Shown piece after piece: positions 45,585 to 54,008 of a stretch of DNA of 64,000 bases; positions within the stretch are counted from its first letter, which is position 1, and each line of letters begins with the position of its first letter. The position numbers were made by a program, and so were the translations under genes. Below the pieces are notes generated by a model. The model did no database searches, was not told the origin of the DNA, and worked only from the letters and a program-made list of their open reading frames with translations. Origin of the DNA: SG8-30 sp963695155 (GTDB lineage: Bacteria; Pseudomonadota; Gammaproteobacteria; Steroidobacterales; Steroidobacteraceae); contig CAVOGD010000005.1 in NCBI GenBank assembly GCA_963695155.1, forward strand, positions 186,001 to 250,000. Reading direction: 5' to 3'.

Positions 45585-46592
45585 ATGCACGGCAACACAC
45601 TGCTGGCTTGGTTCAGGTGGCTGGCACGCGTGGCGGCAGTGCTGTGCGCCGTCGTCGTCGTCGTCGGCGCCTGGGTGCGGCTGACCGACGCCGGCCTGGG
45701 CTGCCCCGACTGGCCTGGCTGCTACGGCCACATGCACCCGGCGCAGCTGACCTCGCAGGTGGATGAGATCAACGCGGCGTACCCGGAACGGCCGTTCGAG
45801 TACCACAAGGCGCTCAACGAGATGGTCCACCGGTACATCGCCGGGGCGCTCGGCCTGCTGGTGGTCGCGCTGGCCGTGCTGTCCGTCTGGAACCGCCGCC
45901 ACCCGGTCCAGCCCCGTGTGCTGCCGTGGGTGCTGCTCGGGACGGTGGCGCTGCAGGTCCTGCTCGGCATGTGGACGGTCACGCTCCTGGTCAAGCCGCT
46001 GATCGTGACGCTGCACCTGCTCGGTGGCCTCACGACCCTGGCCTTGCTCGTCTGGCTGTCCCTCGAGCCGGAGCGTCGCGACGTGAAGGCAGCCGAACGC
46101 CGCGTGCGGCGCGCGGCGCTGGTCGCCATTGTCTTCGTACTGCTGCAGGCCGCGCTCGGCGGCTGGACCAGCACCAACTATGCCGCGGCGGCCTGCCCGG
46201 ATTTCCCCAAGTGCCAGGAAAGCTGGTGGCCCGAGATGGACTTCGCCAACGCTTTCGTCCTGTGGCGGGGACTCGGCATCGATTACGAGGGCGGCGTGCT
46301 CGACGCGCCGGCGCGCGTCGCCATCCAGCAGGTGCACCGGATCGGCGCCTACGTGGTGACGGTATTGTTGTTGACCGTCGCCATTTCCGCGTGGCGGCGC
46401 GGCCAGACCACCCCGGTCAAGGTCGCGGCAGCCGCGGTGCTGGCCAGCCTGCTGTTGCAGCTCGTGATAGGCGCGAACCTCATCTGGCAGGGGTGGCCGC
46501 TATGGCTGGGCACCGCGCACAACGCCGGTGCGGCGCTCATTGTCGTGGCGATGGTCGGCCTGCTGCGGACGCTGTTCCCGCGCGTGCCATAG
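45585..46592 (+). CDS. ctaA: heme A synthase
   Basis: 335 residues of the Cox15/CtaA family with eight hydrophobic helices. Both halves carry conserved His pairs: YHKALNEMVHRYIAG, TLHLLGG, VHRIGAYVV and LGTAHNAGAA. GAWVRLTDAGLGCPDWPGCYG and GGWTSTNYAAAACPDFPKC are its two cysteine-containing loops. It oxidises heme O to heme A for the oxidase upstream. ATG 45585 has GGAG 6-7 nt before it; ATG 45573 is a less likely start. No ctaB or cox11 gene is in the window. Confidence 0.94.
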   Translation: MHGNTLLAWFRWLARVAAVLCAVVVVVGAWVRLTDAGLGCPDWPGCYGHMHPAQLTSQVDEINAAYPERPFEYHKALNEMVHRYIAGALGLLVVALAVLSVWNRRHPVQPRVLPWVLLGTVALQVLLGMWTVTLLVKPLIVTLHLLGGLTTLALLVWLSLEPERRDVKAAERRVRRAALVAIVFVLLQAALGGWTSTNYAAAACPDFPKCQESWWPEMDFANAFVLWRGLGIDYEGGVLDAPARVAIQQVHRIGAYVVTVLLLTVAISAWRRGQTTPVKVAAAAVLASLLLQLVIGANLIWQGWPLWLGTAHNAGAALIVVAMVGLLRTLFPRVP

Positions 46593-46603
46593 CGCCCGCA
46601 GCT

Positions 46604-46687
46604 CTACTTCGCCGCCAGCAGCAGGGGCGCGGCGGCCACCGCCAGCGCGGCCAGGACTGCCCAGCAGGACCGGTTGAACAGAAACAC
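46604..46687 (-). CDS. possible 27-residue hydrophobic small protein
   Basis: On the minus strand GTG 46687 opens a 27-codon frame reading VFLFNRSCWAVL, then an Ala/Val/Leu-rich stretch ending LLLAAK. AAGGAG lies 7 nt upstream, a better ribosome site than many large genes here have. It would be a single membrane-spanning peptide, divergent from the LysR gene. Nothing else supports translation. Confidence 0.4.
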   Translation of the reverse strand: MFLFNRSCWAVLAALAVAAAPLLLAAK

Positions 46688-46768
46688 GTCTCTACTCCTT
46701 ACTGACCTCACCCTCAGGACTGACATGGGTCCTGGGATTGTTCAAAAAACCCAAATTTATTGAAATCT

Positions 46769-46789
46769 TTATTCACTATTAGTGAATAA
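46769..46789. promoter_or_regulatory. perfect 21-bp palindrome at the start of the LysR gene, likely autoregulatory operator
   Basis: The arm TTATTCACTA is followed by one T and its exact reverse complement. The site is AT-rich in a GC-rich genome and fits the T-N11-A form of LysR operators. It covers a possible GTG start at 46782, favouring the next GTG at 46797. Confidence 0.65.
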
Positions 46790-46796
46790 TTGGCGC

Positions 46797-47732
46797 GTGG
46801 ACACCCTGGCTGCCATGCGCACGTTTACGCGGGTCGCGGAGTTGCGCTCATTCTCCCGCGCGGCCGACGAACTGGGACTGTCGCGCGCCATGGTCTCGAC
46901 CCAGGTTGCCGCCCTGGAGAAGCGCTACAACGCCCGGCTGCTCAACCGCACCACGCGTCAGGTTGCCCTGACCAATGAAGGCCAGCGCTTCCTCGACCGC
47001 TGCCGCCGGGTCCTGGACGAACTCCGGGAGGCCGAGGACGACCTGTCGCAGGCCCGCGAGCGGCCGCGGGGCATGCTGCGCGTGGACGTGCTCGGCCCCT
47101 TCGGCCGGCACCTGCTGATTCCTGCCCTGGCGGGCTTCCTGGAACGCTATCCGGAACTGCAGCTCGACCTGCGGATCAGCGACCGCGTGGCGGATCTCGT
47201 CATGGACCAGGTGGATGTCGCGGTGCGCGGCGGGACCGTGACCGACACCCGCCTCGTCGCGCGACGCGTCGCCACCAGCCACTGGATCACCTGCGCGGCG
47301 CCGTCCTACCTGAACCGGCACGGCTGGCCCCGCTCGGTGGACGACCTTGCGGCCCACCGCTTGATCGGCTTCTGGCCCGCCGGCACGGCCGCGCCCAGGC
47401 CCTGGCTGTTCGCCGAGGGCCACCGGCAGCGCAGCGTCAGCGCCGAGTTCCGCGCGACCTCCGACAACCCGGAAGCCGTGCAGCTGGCCGCCGTGCATGG
47501 CGCAGGCATCGTGCAGACCATCGACCTGCTCGCGGCCTCCGCGCTCGAACAGCGCGAGCTCGTGGTCCTGCTGCCCGGCAGCTCCGTGCGCGGACCGCCG
47601 GTCTCGGTCGTGTACCCGCCGGCCAGCCACCGCCTCGCCAAGGTGCGGGTGTTCACCCAGTTCACGCTCGAGCTGATGACGCGCTGGCAGCGCCGCGTCG
47701 CCGCCGTGACCGGCATGCTGGACCCGGCCTGA
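46797..47732 (+). CDS. LysR-family transcriptional regulator (CrgA-like)
   Basis: 311 residues. The N-terminal winged helix-turn-helix reads MRTFTRVAELRSFSRAADE, LGLSRAMVSTQVAALEKRY, RLLNRTTRQVALTNEG. A periplasmic-binding-like effector domain follows (LDLRISDRVADLVMDQVDVAVRGG, HGAGIVQTIDLLA). CrgA-like LysR proteins often control neighbouring genes. GTG 46797 gives the usual short lead (VDTLAAMRTF); GTG 46782 would start five codons earlier inside the palindrome. The SLC13 permease gene lies 51 bp downstream on the same strand and is a possible target. Confidence 0.9.
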   Translation: MDTLAAMRTFTRVAELRSFSRAADELGLSRAMVSTQVAALEKRYNARLLNRTTRQVALTNEGQRFLDRCRRVLDELREAEDDLSQARERPRGMLRVDVLGPFGRHLLIPALAGFLERYPELQLDLRISDRVADLVMDQVDVAVRGGTVTDTRLVARRVATSHWITCAAPSYLNRHGWPRSVDDLAAHRLIGFWPAGTAAPRPWLFAEGHRQRSVSAEFRATSDNPEAVQLAAVHGAGIVQTIDLLAASALEQRELVVLLPGSSVRGPPVSVVYPPASHRLAKVRVFTQFTLELMTRWQRRVAAVTGMLDPA

Positions 47733-47783
47733 GCCGGCGCATGTGCTAGCATTTGCCGCCTTTTCCGCGGCGGCAGTCCCTGC

Positions 47784-49596
47784 ATGAACCCGTTGTACCT
47801 GTTCACGATCGACTGGCACGCCATCGCGGTACTGGCCATCGCCGCCATGACCTTCTGGCTGTTCGCCAGCGAGCGGCTGCCGATCCAGACTTCCGCCCTG
47901 CTCTGCGTGCTGGCGCTGATGCTGGTGTTCGGCATCTTCCCGTACGCCGCCGAGGGCCGGGAGCTCGGCCCCGAGACCTTCCTCGCCGGGTTCGGCCACA
48001 CGGCGCTGATCACCATCTGCTGCCTGATGGTGCTGGGCCGCGGACTGGTGGCCACCGGCGCGCTCGAGCCGTTCGCCCGCCTGCTGGCGCGCGCCTGGAA
48101 CTTCTCGCCGCAGTTCGCCTTCCTCATGCTGCTCATCTTCTGCATGGGCGTCAGCGGCGTGCTCAACGACACGCCGATCGTCGTGCTCATGATGCCGGTG
48201 CTGCTGTCGGTCGCGGCGCGCACGGGCACCAGCGCCTCGCACACGCTGCTGCCCATGAATTACGCCGTGCTCATCGGCGGCATGGCCACCACGATCGGCA
48301 CGTCCACCAACCTGCTGGTGGTCGGCATCGCCGCCGACCTGGGCGTACCGGCCTTCGGCCTGTTCGACTTCGTGCCGATCGTGGCGGTGGCGGCCGCCGT
48401 CGCGCTGCCCTACCTGTGGCTGGTGGCGCCGCGCCTGCTGCCCACCTCCGACACCGGCGCGAAGCGCACGTCGCGGCTGCTGTTCGACGCGGTGCTGGAC
48501 ATCACGCCGGGCAGCTACGCCGACGGCCGCGAGCTGCGCAGCGTGCTGAAGCGCGCCAGCGGCCTCAAGGTCGTGCGCATCCTGCGCGCCGGCAGCGAGC
48601 TGGCCAGGCTGCCGACGCAGCATCTGCGCGCCAATGACCGCCTCGTCGTGGCCGACACCCCGGAGCAGCTGCGCGAGCACGCGGCCGTGCTGGGCGCCGC
48701 GCTGCGCTCCACGCAGCCGCGCGATCCCGGCGATCCGGCCGGCCAGACCCTCTCGCAGGTGCTGATCACGGAGGAGTCGGAGCTGACCGGTACGCCGACC
48801 GGCGTCGCCCGGTTCGTCAACGAGCATCGCCTGGCGGTGATCGGCGTCCATCGCCCCGGACGCGAGGGTCCGCTCGATCCGGCCACGAGCCGCGATGCGC
48901 CCCGGCGACGTGCTGCTGGTGCAGGGTCCCGGCGACCGGGTCACCGACCTGAAGTCCGCCTCGGGCGTGCTGATCCTCGACGCCAACCTGGCCCTGCCGC
49001 ACACGCGCAAGGCGCCGATCTCGCTGCTGATCATGGCCGGCGTCATTGCCCTGGCGGCCACCAAGCTGCTGCCCATGGTGCTGGCGGCCGCGCTGGGCGT
49101 GGCGTTCCTGATGCTCACCGGCTGCCTGCGCTGGCAGGAGGCCACCGACGCGCTGTCGTCCAACGTCATCATGATCGTGGTCGCCAGCCTCGCGCTCGGC
49201 GAGGCGCTGACCGCGACCGGCAGCATTGCCGCGGCGGGTCAGGGGCTCGCCGCCGTCGGGGGCAACGTGAACCCGGTGATCATCCTCGGCGCGCTGATGC
49301 TGTTCATGGCCGTCGTGACCAATTTCGTATCCAACAACGCGGCAGCCATCGTCGGCACGCCGGTGGCGTTCGTGATGGCCACGACCCTCGGCGTCGACCC
49401 GCGGCCCTTCGTCCTGGCCGTGCTGTTCGGCTGCAACCTGAGCTATGCGACGCCGATGGGTTACCAGACCAACCTGCTGGTGATGGCGGCGGCGGATTAC
49501 CGCTTCAACGACTTCGTGCGCACCGGTATGCCGCTCTTGGTCATGATGTGGGTCACGCTGACCTACATGCTGGCGCGCACCTACGGGCTGCTGTAA
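47784..49596 (+). pseudogene. SLC13-family permease with RCK-C domains, interrupted by one +1 frameshift
   Basis: About 603 residues if repaired. Hydrophobic N-terminal half with GVLNDTPIVVLMMPVLLSVA and TIGTSTNLLVVG, the pattern of DASS/ArsB-like ion transporters. A cytoplasmic insert carries two TrkA-C (RCK-C) regulatory domains (LKVVRILRAGSELARLPT, and HRLAVIGVHRPGREGPL). At about 48893 one extra base moves the reading into the frame of MRPGDVLLVQGPGD, and the second membrane half follows (FVSNNAAAIVGTPVA, SYATPMGYQTNLLVM). The anion (sulfate, dicarboxylate or other) cannot be told. Both halves are otherwise intact. Confidence 0.88.
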
Positions 49597-49663
49597 CGGC
49601 GCCCGCGGCCCGCTCTGCCGAACCCACAGCGACGTACTTGGTTGCAGAGGTCGGGGGACCGGA

Positions 49664-49732
49664 GGGGTCAGACCGTCAAAGGCTCAGACCCCGATCCAAG
49701 ACGGAGTCTGACCCCGTCTGAGGTCTGACTCC
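49664..49732 (+). repeat. degenerate GGGGTCAGACCCC-type palindromes
   Basis: Variants GGGGTCAGACC, GGCTCAGACCCC, GGAGTCTGACCCC and AGGTCTGACTCC lie in both orientations within 70 bp, just after the permease gene. They appear to be decayed copies of the motif found at 21471 and 49902. Confidence 0.55.
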
Positions 49733-49901
49733 TCCTGGTCATCCGCGATGGCAGCAGGCTGCCGCAGGTGCGGCCCTGAGAAAGACGCGACAGGCCCGAG
49801 TGCGGTCGCGCGATGACCTTGCCCGGCGTGCGGGCGACGCGGGCGTGGGGACCCGGCCGGATCCCGCGCTACCGGCGCTATGCCATTGCTGGCGGTCAGG
49901 A

Positions 49902-49954
49902 GGGGTCAGACCCCTGGAAGGGGTCAGACCCCCATCGCGGAAGGGTCAGACCCC
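49902..49954 (+). repeat. three GGGGTCAGACCCC palindromes
   Basis: Perfect copies at 49902-49914 and 49920-49932 and a near copy (AGGGTCAGACCCC) at 49942-49954. The same word occurs six times at the bioF/bioC junction. The palindrome is too short for a usual protein operator array and resembles REP-type elements. Confidence 0.75.
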
Positions 49955-50010
49955 AGCGCGACCGGCCTTCACTGCCGCGCCGCTGGCGACGGCATTAGAG
50001 CACTTCGATG

Positions 50011-50240
50011 GCGGGCGCGCGGGATCCGGTCGGGTCCCCACGCTCGCTCCGAAGAAAGTCGCTCGCTCAGGCGGACCACGCCCACCTCGCGCGCCCGCGG
50101 GCAGTGCCGTGGCCAGCGGTCCGGAAGGGTCAGACCCCAGGAGGGGTCAGACCCTGAACGGGCAGGCGCGGGCGGGCCGGGGTCGGCGAGCGAATAAAGA
50201 TCGACTGAGCGAGCGACCCCGGGCCGGCTGCGACCATTGC
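50011..50240. mobile_element. second copy of the MITE-like element, right end degenerate, with palindromes inserted
   Basis: The left end GCGGGCGCGCGGGAT at 50011-50025 and about the first 88 bp are nearly identical to 18246 onward. The right-half block AGCGAATAAAGATCGACTGA (about 50188) is also the same. Between them two GGGGTCAGACCC-type palindromes (about 50127-50154) replace the sequence present in the first copy, and the right terminal repeat is lost. No coding potential. Confidence 0.62.
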
Positions 50241-50254
50241 GGTCGTTGCGGACT

Positions 50255-50290
50255 CGGAGGAGTCAGACCCCCGCAGGGGTCAGACTCCTG
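50255..50290 (+). repeat. two more GGGGTCAGAC-type palindromes ahead of the hydrolase gene 3' end
   Basis: GGAGTCAGACCCCC and GGGGTCAGACTCC lie back to back, ending about 15 bp from the stop codon of the minus-strand hydrolase. The whole gap from 49597 to 50304 is made of these repeats and the miniature element; I see no gene in it. Confidence 0.6.
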
Positions 50291-50304
50291 TCTTATCCAC
50301 GAAG

Positions 50305-50973
50305 TCAGCCACCGCGCTGGCGCTGCTGCACGGCCGCGTCGCTGACGAAGGGATTGGAGCGACGTTCCTCGCCGAAGGTCGAGATCGGGCCGTGGCCCGG
50401 CACGAAGCGCACCTCGTCGCCCAGCGGGAACAGCTTCTCGCGGATGGAGTGGATCAGCGTGGCGTAGTCGCCGCGCGGAAAGTCGGTGCGGCCGATCGAC
50501 CCCGCGAACAGCACGTCGCCGACGAACGCGATGCCGGTCCCGGGGTCATGGAAGACGACGTGGCCCGGCGTGTGGCCGGGGCAGTGCAGCACGTCGAACA
50601 CCACCTCGCCCACATTCACCTGGTCGCCCTGGTGCAGCCAGCGCGTCGGCTCGAAGGACTCGACGCTGCTGACGCCGAACATCGTGGCCTGCTGCGGCAG
50701 TTGCTCGATCCAGAAGCGGTCGTCCTCGTGCGGTCCCTCGACCGGCAGCGACAGCCGCCGCGCGAGCTCCGCGGTGCCGCCCGCGTGGTCGATGTGCGCG
50801 TGGGTCAGCAGGATCTTCTCGAGCTCGACGCCCTGCGACTTCACTTCCGCGAGGATGCGCTCAAGGTCGCCGCCCGGGTCGATCACCGCGCCGCGCCGCG
50901 TGACGTCGCACCACACGACCGAGCAGTTCTGCACGAACGGCGTAACCGGGACGATCGAGGCACGCAGCGGCAT
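50305..50973 (-). CDS. metallo-beta-lactamase fold hydrolase (glyoxalase II / YcbL-like)
   Basis: 222 residues. The metal motif is THAHIDHAGG (HxHxDH) near residue 55, with later His in CPGHTPGHVVF, an Asp in FVGDVLFAGSIGRTD and the last His in FVPGHGPIS. FAGSIGRTDFPRGD is typical of YcbL-type glyoxalase II relatives, which hydrolyse thioesters such as S-lactoylglutathione. ATG 50973 (MPLRASIVPVTPFVQN) matches the conserved start; the frame extends 22 codons upstream without support. Confidence 0.9.
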   Translation of the reverse strand: MPLRASIVPVTPFVQNCSVVWCDVTRRGAVIDPGGDLERILAEVKSQGVELEKILLTHAHIDHAGGTAELARRLSLPVEGPHEDDRFWIEQLPQQATMFGVSSVESFEPTRWLHQGDQVNVGEVVFDVLHCPGHTPGHVVFHDPGTGIAFVGDVLFAGSIGRTDFPRGDYATLIHSIREKLFPLGDEVRFVPGHGPISTFGEERRSNPFVSDAAVQQRQRGG

Positions 50974-51075
50974 GAGTCGGGTTCCGTTGGCGGGAGGAGC
51001 CGGCGAGTCTAGCGGCCCGCGGGCGTCCGGGCAAAGCACATGCCGGCGCGCACGTCTCCCCGTGCAGCCGTCCCT

Positions 51076-52299
51076 TCAGAAGGTCGCGGTCACCTGCAGC
51101 CAGAACTTGCGGGTGTCCGTGAACAGACCGTCCGCGGAATAGTCGGCGAACTTGGCGAGCGCCTCGTAGCGCTTCGCGAACTTGTACGACACCGACAGGT
51201 CGAGTTCGGTGCCGTAATCCGCGCCGGTCGCCTCGGCCGCGAAGTCGTGCCACTTCGCCTGCCAGCCGACTCCTCCATGCGCGCCCGACACGCTCGCGTA
51301 GCGGTCCTCGATGCCGGCGACCGGCGTCGTCAGGAACTTGTCGGCCCAGCCCTGGAAGCCGTGCAGCGTGGCGAGCGGCGTCTGGAACGCGGGATTCTGG
51401 CCCGGCTTGTAGGTCCCGCGCTCGCCGCCCAGGCTCTCGACGCCGATCGCGGCGCCGACCTTCGAGCCCTTGAGGCCCAGTTCGAGCAGCCAGTAGTCGG
51501 CGTCGATGCGGGCGGGGTTACTGCCGGCGTCCTGCTGCCGGGCGTATTCGGCACGCCAGGTTGCGGTGGCGGCGTCGCCCAGCTTCCTGCTGCCGTCGAG
51601 TCGCAGGCCGACGGTGCGCGACGACAGCGTGGCCGCGTTGTCGAAGTCCAGGAAGTACCCGTAGGCAGTCACTGCGCCCACCGGCAGCCCCGCGTACTTC
51701 ACGTTCACCAGGTGCGTGTCGCCCTCGAACCGGTCGGTCGGGCTGCCGGCATCGGGGCCGAACACGCGCCTCACCGTGTCCACGTAGGCATAGCTGATGG
51801 TCGTGTCGGGCAGTCCCTTGTTCTCGATGGAGAAGGCGTCGAAGGTCTGCTCGTTCTGGCGCCAGCCCACAGCACCCACGAAGCGCTGGTTGTCGAGCGT
51901 GATGCGCTGCCGTCCCAGCCGCAGGACCGTGTGCGGCACGCCCTTGAACTGCAGGTACGCCTGGTTGAGGTCCGAACCCTCGGGGTCCGCGACCACCGGG
52001 TAGCTGGTGTTGCTGTTGCGCGTGCTGTTGTACGCCTCGTCGCCCAGCGCCTGCAGCCGGTCGGCCTCGACGACGGCTCTGAATCCCGCGACCTCGCCGC
52101 TGGCGAGGTTCAGGCGCAGCCGCAGCGTGTTGGCGGTCGCGTCGCGGCCCACGTCCTGCTGGTCCACGTTCTCCAGGCGATAACGCAACTGCAGCGACGC
52201 CTTGCCGCCGCTGACCAGCGCACCGGCTCCTTCGGCCGCGGCCGGATCGTGTGCGGCCAGCGACAGGCAGGCAACCATCAGCAGCGACAGCGTCCTCAT
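51076..52299 (-). CDS. outer-membrane beta-barrel protein, alginate-export (AlgE-like) family
   Basis: 407-residue precursor with a signal peptide (MRTLSLLMVACLSLAAHDPAAA). The barrel region has alternating strands such as LQLRYRLENVDQ, LRLRLNLASGEVAGFRAVVEAD, LRLGRQRITLDNQRFVGAVGWRQNEQTFDA, typical of the alginate_exp family, and the chain ends in phenylalanine (LQVTATF). No alginate genes are nearby, so a general porin role is as likely as polymer export. The gene is alone, with a short divergent gap to the next gene. Confidence 0.78.
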   Translation of the reverse strand: MRTLSLLMVACLSLAAHDPAAAEGAGALVSGGKASLQLRYRLENVDQQDVGRDATANTLRLRLNLASGEVAGFRAVVEADRLQALGDEAYNSTRNSNTSYPVVADPEGSDLNQAYLQFKGVPHTVLRLGRQRITLDNQRFVGAVGWRQNEQTFDAFSIENKGLPDTTISYAYVDTVRRVFGPDAGSPTDRFEGDTHLVNVKYAGLPVGAVTAYGYFLDFDNAATLSSRTVGLRLDGSRKLGDAATATWRAEYARQQDAGSNPARIDADYWLLELGLKGSKVGAAIGVESLGGERGTYKPGQNPAFQTPLATLHGFQGWADKFLTTPVAGIEDRYASVSGAHGGVGWQAKWHDFAAEATGADYGTELDLSVSYKFAKRYEALAKFADYSADGLFTDTRKFWLQVTATF

Positions 52300-52477
52300 G
52301 GGGTCCTCCGGCGCGGGCTGCTGCGCCCGCCTTACAAGCGTAGATCATCGCGAGTCTGGGCGCGGCGCGGCGGGGCGGAAATGACGCAGGTCAATGCGGC
52401 GGCATGCCATGCCGACCGGCATCGGCCAGGCATCGTAGAATGGACGATTGCGGCCACGACACCCGGGAGGTTTCCAA

Positions 52478-53512
52478 GTGGCGTCATTCATGAGGTCTGC
52501 GGCCTGTGTTGCGAGGCGGCTGGCGCCGCCGCTGGCCGGCCTGCTGCTCGGCGTGTCGGTGGCCGGATGCGCGCGCGCCGCGCCGGGCGAGCCGCCCACC
52601 GGGGCCACGCTGACGCTCGCCACCTGGAACATGGAATGGCTGATGGAGCCGCGGACCTTCGACGAGCTCGCGGCGGACTGCCTGCCACGCGACCGGCGGG
52701 CGACCGGCCGCGAGCGGGCGATCCCCTGCGACCTGGTGCCGAGGGCGCGCTGGGACGACGCCGACTTCGAGCGGCTGCGCGTCTTTGCGGCCGGCATTCC
52801 CGCCGATGTCGTCGCCCTGCAGGAAGTGGACGGCGCCGGCCCGGCCGCCCGCGTGTTTACCGACCACGAATTCTGCTTCACGGCCCGGCGCCACGTGCAG
52901 AACGTGGGATTCGCGATCCGCAAGGGAGTCCCGTATCGCTGCAACGCCGACTACCGCGCGCTGGGCATGCGCGGCGACAACGTGCGCTGGGGCGCGGACC
53001 TGACCCTGTATCCGGGCACGCGCCACGAACTGCGGCTGCTGGCCGTCCACCTCAAGTCCGGCTGCAACCGCGATCCGCTGACCCGGCGCGACGGCGCCTG
53101 CCACACCTTGCAGCGCCAGGTGCCCGTGCTGGAAAGGTGGATCGACGCGCGGGCCGCCGAGCGGCCGCCGTTCGCCGTGCTGGGCGACTTCAACCGCCGC
53201 TTCGACCGTGAATTCGCGCCCGCCCGCGATGCGCGCGGGGACATCGTCGCGATGTGGTACGAACTCGACGACGGCGACCCGCCGGAAGCGGACCTGGTCG
53301 ATCCCGGCACCGCGCCGCCGACCGAGGCCTGCCGGCGGCAGGACCCCGTCCGCCCGGCCATCGACCACATCCTGCTGAGCGCCACGCTCGGCCGCGCGCT
53401 GGTGCAGGATTCCTATCGCATGTGGGCCTACCCGCGCGGCGACGACTCGGCGCGGTGGCCGGACCATTGCGTGCGCAGCGTGCGCATCGCGCTGGCCGGG
53501 CTCGGCGGCTAG
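52478..53512 (+). CDS. secreted endonuclease/exonuclease/phosphatase-family lipoprotein
   Basis: 344 residues. GTG 52478 has GGGAGG 7 nt upstream. The N-terminus has a hydrophobic segment and a lipobox (SVAGC), so it is probably a lipoprotein. The nuclease-like fold is shown by LATWNMEWLM, VVALQEVDGAG (metal Glu), LLAVHLKSGC, AVLGDFNRRFD and the final AIDHILLS. Such enzymes cut phosphodiester or phosphoester bonds outside the cytoplasm; the substrate is unknown. ATG 52490 is an alternative start. Confidence 0.82.
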   Translation: MASFMRSAACVARRLAPPLAGLLLGVSVAGCARAAPGEPPTGATLTLATWNMEWLMEPRTFDELAADCLPRDRRATGRERAIPCDLVPRARWDDADFERLRVFAAGIPADVVALQEVDGAGPAARVFTDHEFCFTARRHVQNVGFAIRKGVPYRCNADYRALGMRGDNVRWGADLTLYPGTRHELRLLAVHLKSGCNRDPLTRRDGACHTLQRQVPVLERWIDARAAERPPFAVLGDFNRRFDREFAPARDARGDIVAMWYELDDGDPPEADLVDPGTAPPTEACRRQDPVRPAIDHILLSATLGRALVQDSYRMWAYPRGDDSARWPDHCVRSVRIALAGLGG

Positions 53513-53562
53513 CCCCGTGCCGCTGCTATCCTAGGTCCCGCCGGCAATCACGGAGCCCGACC

Positions 53563-53979
53563 ATGGCCTACGATCCGTCGAACATCTTCGCGCGCATCCT
53601 GCGCGGCGAGGTCCCCTGCCACCAGGTCTACGAGGACGACGACACCATCGCCTTCATGGACATCATGCCGCAGGCCGACGGGCACACGCTGATCGTGCCC
53701 AGGGCGCAGGGCGAGAACATATTCGAGCTGCCGCAGGACGCGCTGTTGGCGGCGATTCGCACGACGCAGCGCATCGCGCGGGCCGTGCAGAAGGCGTTCG
53801 ACCCGCCCGGCATCATGATCGCGCAGCTGAACGGCGCGGCGGCGGGACAAAGCGTCTTCCACCTGCACTTCCACGTGGTGCCGCGCTACCACGGCAAGGA
53901 ACTGCTGTTGCCGGCCGGCAAGATGGCGGACCCCGATACGCTGGCCGCGCACGCGGCGCGCATTCGCGCCTGTTTGTAG
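53563..53979 (+). CDS. HIT family protein (HinT-like)
   Basis: 138 residues with the histidine triad HLHFHVVP near residue 98 and the N-terminal FARILRGEVPCHQVYEDDDTIAFMD plus ADGHTLIVPR. HIT proteins hydrolyse nucleoside phosphoramidates or dinucleotides. The ATG at 53563 begins the conserved region. It is convergent with the rhodanese gene, with a hairpin between them. Confidence 0.92.
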   Translation: MAYDPSNIFARILRGEVPCHQVYEDDDTIAFMDIMPQADGHTLIVPRAQGENIFELPQDALLAAIRTTQRIARAVQKAFDPPGIMIAQLNGAAAGQSVFHLHFHVVPRYHGKELLLPAGKMADPDTLAAHAARIRACL

Positions 53980-53986
53980 CGCGGCT

Positions 53987-54008
53987 GCGGCGGCTGTTCA
54001 GCCGCCGC
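53987..54008. terminator. hairpin between convergent HIT and rhodanese genes
   Basis: A perfect 9-bp stem (GCGGCGGCT and its complement) with loop GTTC spans the stop codon of the rhodanese gene. There is no clear U-tract. Position between convergent genes suggests a shared terminator. Confidence 0.4.
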
